This document shows positions 61,741 through 64,000 of a DNA stretch of 64,000 nucleotides, one piece after another; within the stretch, counting starts at the first letter, position 1, and each line of letters starts with the position of its first letter. This DNA comes from Amborella trichopoda. Taxonomy: Eukaryota > Streptophyta > Magnoliopsida > Amborellales > Amborellaceae. Location: the NCBI RefSeq assembly GCF_000471905.2, contig NW_006500337.1:1682204-1746203 (forward strand). Reading direction: 5' to 3'. The position numbers and the translations under genes were made by a program. Below the pieces are notes generated by a model that ran no database searches, had not been told where the DNA came from, and saw only the letters and a program-made list of their open reading frames with translations.

Positions 61741-62749
61741 AGGAAACATTACTAAAAATACCCTAAATTGTACTTTCTAAATACTTTACCCCCACCTAAA
61801 TTTTTCTCCCTAAAATTTCTCAAATTTAACTTTTATAACTACTACCCCCCCTCGCCCACCCCCCAAACTCAAAAAAATTGAAAAAAAAGACAAGTTTGCC
61901 CTTCCCTTTTTAACCTACCAATGTTACACTCCGGCACGTATAGAATGCACTCCGGAGAATAGTTCATTATTAAATAGGCAGTCCGACACCTGTAAAACGC
62001 GCTCCGGCATCTTTAGAATTCACTCCGACAATTGATGAACTCGCTCTTGCGAATAGTTGATTGTAAAATCAGCACCTGTAAAACACACTCCGGCATTTAG
62101 TAAACTTGCTCCGGTGGGTAGTTCACTATAAAATAACAACTCCGACACTTGTGAAGAGCGCTCCGGCATGTGAAGAACATCGAACCGGCAGTTTCCTCCC
62201 TGGAAATTTTGCAGTCCGAGGATTCACCGCATCACCCCGGCGATATGCTTCCTAGAAACACAGGCACTATGGCGAATACACTGAAGTAGTCCGGCATAGT
62301 TGAATATGGCTACGTCAAATAGTCTGGAGTTTTGGAGCTTCAATCCGGTAATTACGTTTCCAACGGGTCAGTCCAGTCATGTCTCTGAGCGGTCTGGCGA
62401 TTTGTTGAATGTGTGGACCGGTGATTTGTAATATAACTCCGGTAATGTTACTACTGGAGTGGGTTCAGTCCAGTGTTTTAGATATTCGATCCGGCATATT
62501 ATTGTCTCATAAGCACTCTGGTAGTTTAAAAACTCAGTCTGGTGAAAGGTTTATTAGGGTCCGTCCAAAGGATTTGGTCGTATGTTCAGGGTATGGGAAG
62601 GGGTATTTTTGTTAAACAAAGTATACATTTTTGAGATGGGGGGTATTAGTTAGACAAGATGGTTTTTACCAAAAAGAAGTGACAAAAGATTGGGGTGGGG
62701 GTAAAGTGTTTAAAAAGTACAATTTGGGGTGTTTTTAGTAATTTTTCCT
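61741..62749. mobile_element. 1.0-kb TIR element nested in a family M MITE
   Basis: Terminal inverted repeats of about 52 bp: left 61741-61792 (AGGAAACATTACTAAAAATA...) and right 62698-62749, whose reverse begins AGGAAAAATTACTAAAAACA. Both arms run to CTTTACCCCC. The interior carries a CCGG-motif array and no transposase. The superfamily is unclear. Confidence 0.8.
61930..62560. repeat. Array of degenerate CTCCGGCA motifs
   Basis: About eighteen copies of (C/G)TCCGGYA or close variants at irregular spacings of 16 to 75 bp, for example near 61951, 62001, 62089, 62161, 62290, 62440 and 62489. Many are followed by an A/T-rich word such as TGTAAAA or TAGTTCA. Confidence 0.75.
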
Positions 62750-63013
62750 ATATTTTATTAAAAAAAAAAAATTTTATATTTTTTTAGGTGTGTCCCATTG
62801 AGAAGATGACACATATCAAATTTCATATTTATACAATTTATAAATAAATAAAAAAACTAAAAATAAAATACTCTAAGACGTCTTATCTAAATCAAATGGT
62901 CAGTGACACACTTGGTCTAAATTGGATGGCTGGATGAGGGAAGCAGGAGCTATTTATCAAATATGCGGTAAAACAAACCTTTGGACATGTATACAAACCT
63001 TTCCCTTATAACA

Positions 63014-63880
63014 TTCGTGTATAGAACAAGTAAATGAGATAGAGAGAGAGACAGAGAGATATCATTATAACATTTCTATCTAGAACAAGAAAATGAAAGG
63101 CATCTGATGTAAAAGGAGGCAGACAACATGTTACATAAGAAAACAATAGCAAAAAAGGGCACACAATGCAGGGGGGATGACCTGGTCACAATCTCACCAC
63201 CTTGCACGTGGCCACCATATGATATGCCCCCTTTACTTCCTCATAACAATCTCATCATGATTCAATACTTTTGCACCATGAGACCCTATATCATCTTTAT
63301 TATGAGGAGTTTTTTTCTCATTATTTGGAACTCATTATATAAATCTTCTGTATGTCATTATGCTTTATTAAAGATAAAAAAATTAATCATTATATAATAA
63401 TATAAATAAATATATTTTTCATCAAAATCGACCGAAACCATTTACCAAAACATAAAAAAATCAACTAAAGCTTCCAAAGTTTCATTTCTTCTAGAAATTA
63501 CTCAAACAAATGCTGGCCAATCACATTAGCTTATGTACTATAAGAAACTTAGTGATAGCGAGTCCATATAAACCATAGATTTTAAATTTGCCTTCTTTTC
63601 CCTTCTTTTCTTTTCTAAACATTCTTCCTTTATAACTAATGAATTCAACCAAAAATCAGAAATGAAAGAACTGGTTAACAAAATACCTAAAATCCAATAG
63701 AATTTGAGACTACTAGTCTGCAACAACTATTCATAGGATTTTTTTATTAGTTAATTTGAATTAGTCGATGAATAACCATCTGTTTTGGCTATCTTAACGA
63801 ACTTAATCTAATCTGATGCTGATTTTTTTACCGTTGCCCCTTCTCAAGCAATAGACCAGTACCCTGCAAATAAGTAGCCA
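63014..63880. other. Spacer, nothing recognised
   Basis: Short GA run at 63040-63058, otherwise AT-rich noncoding sequence. Confidence 0.5.
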
Positions 63881-63885
63881 CAGGA

Positions 63886-63914
63886 GAGAGAGCGAGAGAG
63901 AGAGAGAGAGAGAG
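63886..63914. repeat. (GA)n microsatellite
   Basis: GA repeat just upstream of a candidate start codon, as often found in plant 5' UTRs. Confidence 0.9.
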
Positions 63915-63943
63915 TTGGTTCTTTGATAGAGAAAGATACCCAA

Positions 63944-64000
63944 ATGGGCATTCCTCTCCATCATTCCTCTGCTCCTAACACCATCGACACTAGCTCTGAT
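63944..64000 (+). CDS. Possible start of an unknown gene (cut by the window edge)
   Basis: ATG at 63944 opens a frame that stays open to the window end (MGIPLHHSSAPNTIDTSSD). The context CCCAAATGGG and the upstream GA-rich leader resemble a plant 5' UTR. Nineteen residues are too few to name a family, and it could be chance. Confidence 0.3.
   Translation, partial: MGIPLHHSSAPNTIDTSSD

Larger units (their letters stand above)
61530..63004. mobile_element. MULE-type MITE, family M (copy 4), with a nested insertion
   Basis: Begins GGCAAGCTTTCTATGTTTTCC, ends ATGTATACAAACCTTTCCC. The 9-mer ttataacat flanks both sides exactly (61521-61529 and 63005-63013). The MITE parts are 61530-61740 and 62750-63004; a 1-kb element separates them. 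Confidence 0.9.

Overview
This is a nuclear flowering-plant sequence: AT-rich, with long introns and gene-poor spacers packed with small DNA transposons (MITEs) and retrotransposon remnants. All recognised genes belong to plant families. I cannot name the species. The exon structures below were built by hand from conserved protein segments, splice-site phase and reading frame.

Layout: (1) 109-7438, minus strand: 5' part of a signal-peptide-bearing DUF7794-type membrane protein gene, whose 3' end lies left of the window. (2) About 12000-21373, plus strand: an eight-coding-exon gene for a probable plastid protein resembling DUF3685/Ycf55. (3) 23501-26107, minus strand: a tandem pair of small cysteine-rich (defensin-like) secreted peptide genes, one intact and one clearly dead. 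(4) 32681-35223, plus strand: a LOB-domain (LBD) transcription factor with one 2.1-kb intron. (5) 51477-51779, plus strand: a CLE peptide precursor carrying the exact TDIF dodecapeptide (CLE41/CLE44 class). (6) At 63944 a possible start codon of a gene running off the right edge.

The spacers and introns hold several repeat families. Family A is a MULE-type MITE of about 360-460 bp with 9-bp target duplications and some fourteen copies; one copy ends about 110 bp upstream of the DUF7794-type start codon. Family M is a second MULE-type MITE of about 480-510 bp with four copies, three of them nested: one is inserted in a LINE, one in a copia LTR, and one itself hosts a 1-kb TIR element with a CCGG-motif array. 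Family H is a hAT-type MITE with 8-bp duplications; members sit in introns of three genes. There are two Ty1/copia elements (one internally deleted, with both LTRs and a 5-bp target duplication), an L1-type LINE remnant with the YADD motif, RTE-like LINE tails, SINE-like fragments, fold-back elements and many CT/GA microsatellites. A 20-N assembly gap lies at 54347-54366.

The genes do not form a pathway and look like ordinary plant neighbours. The points most worth a second look are the defensin-like pair, the TDIF gene with its triplicated downstream repeat, and the nested transposons around 61530-63004.
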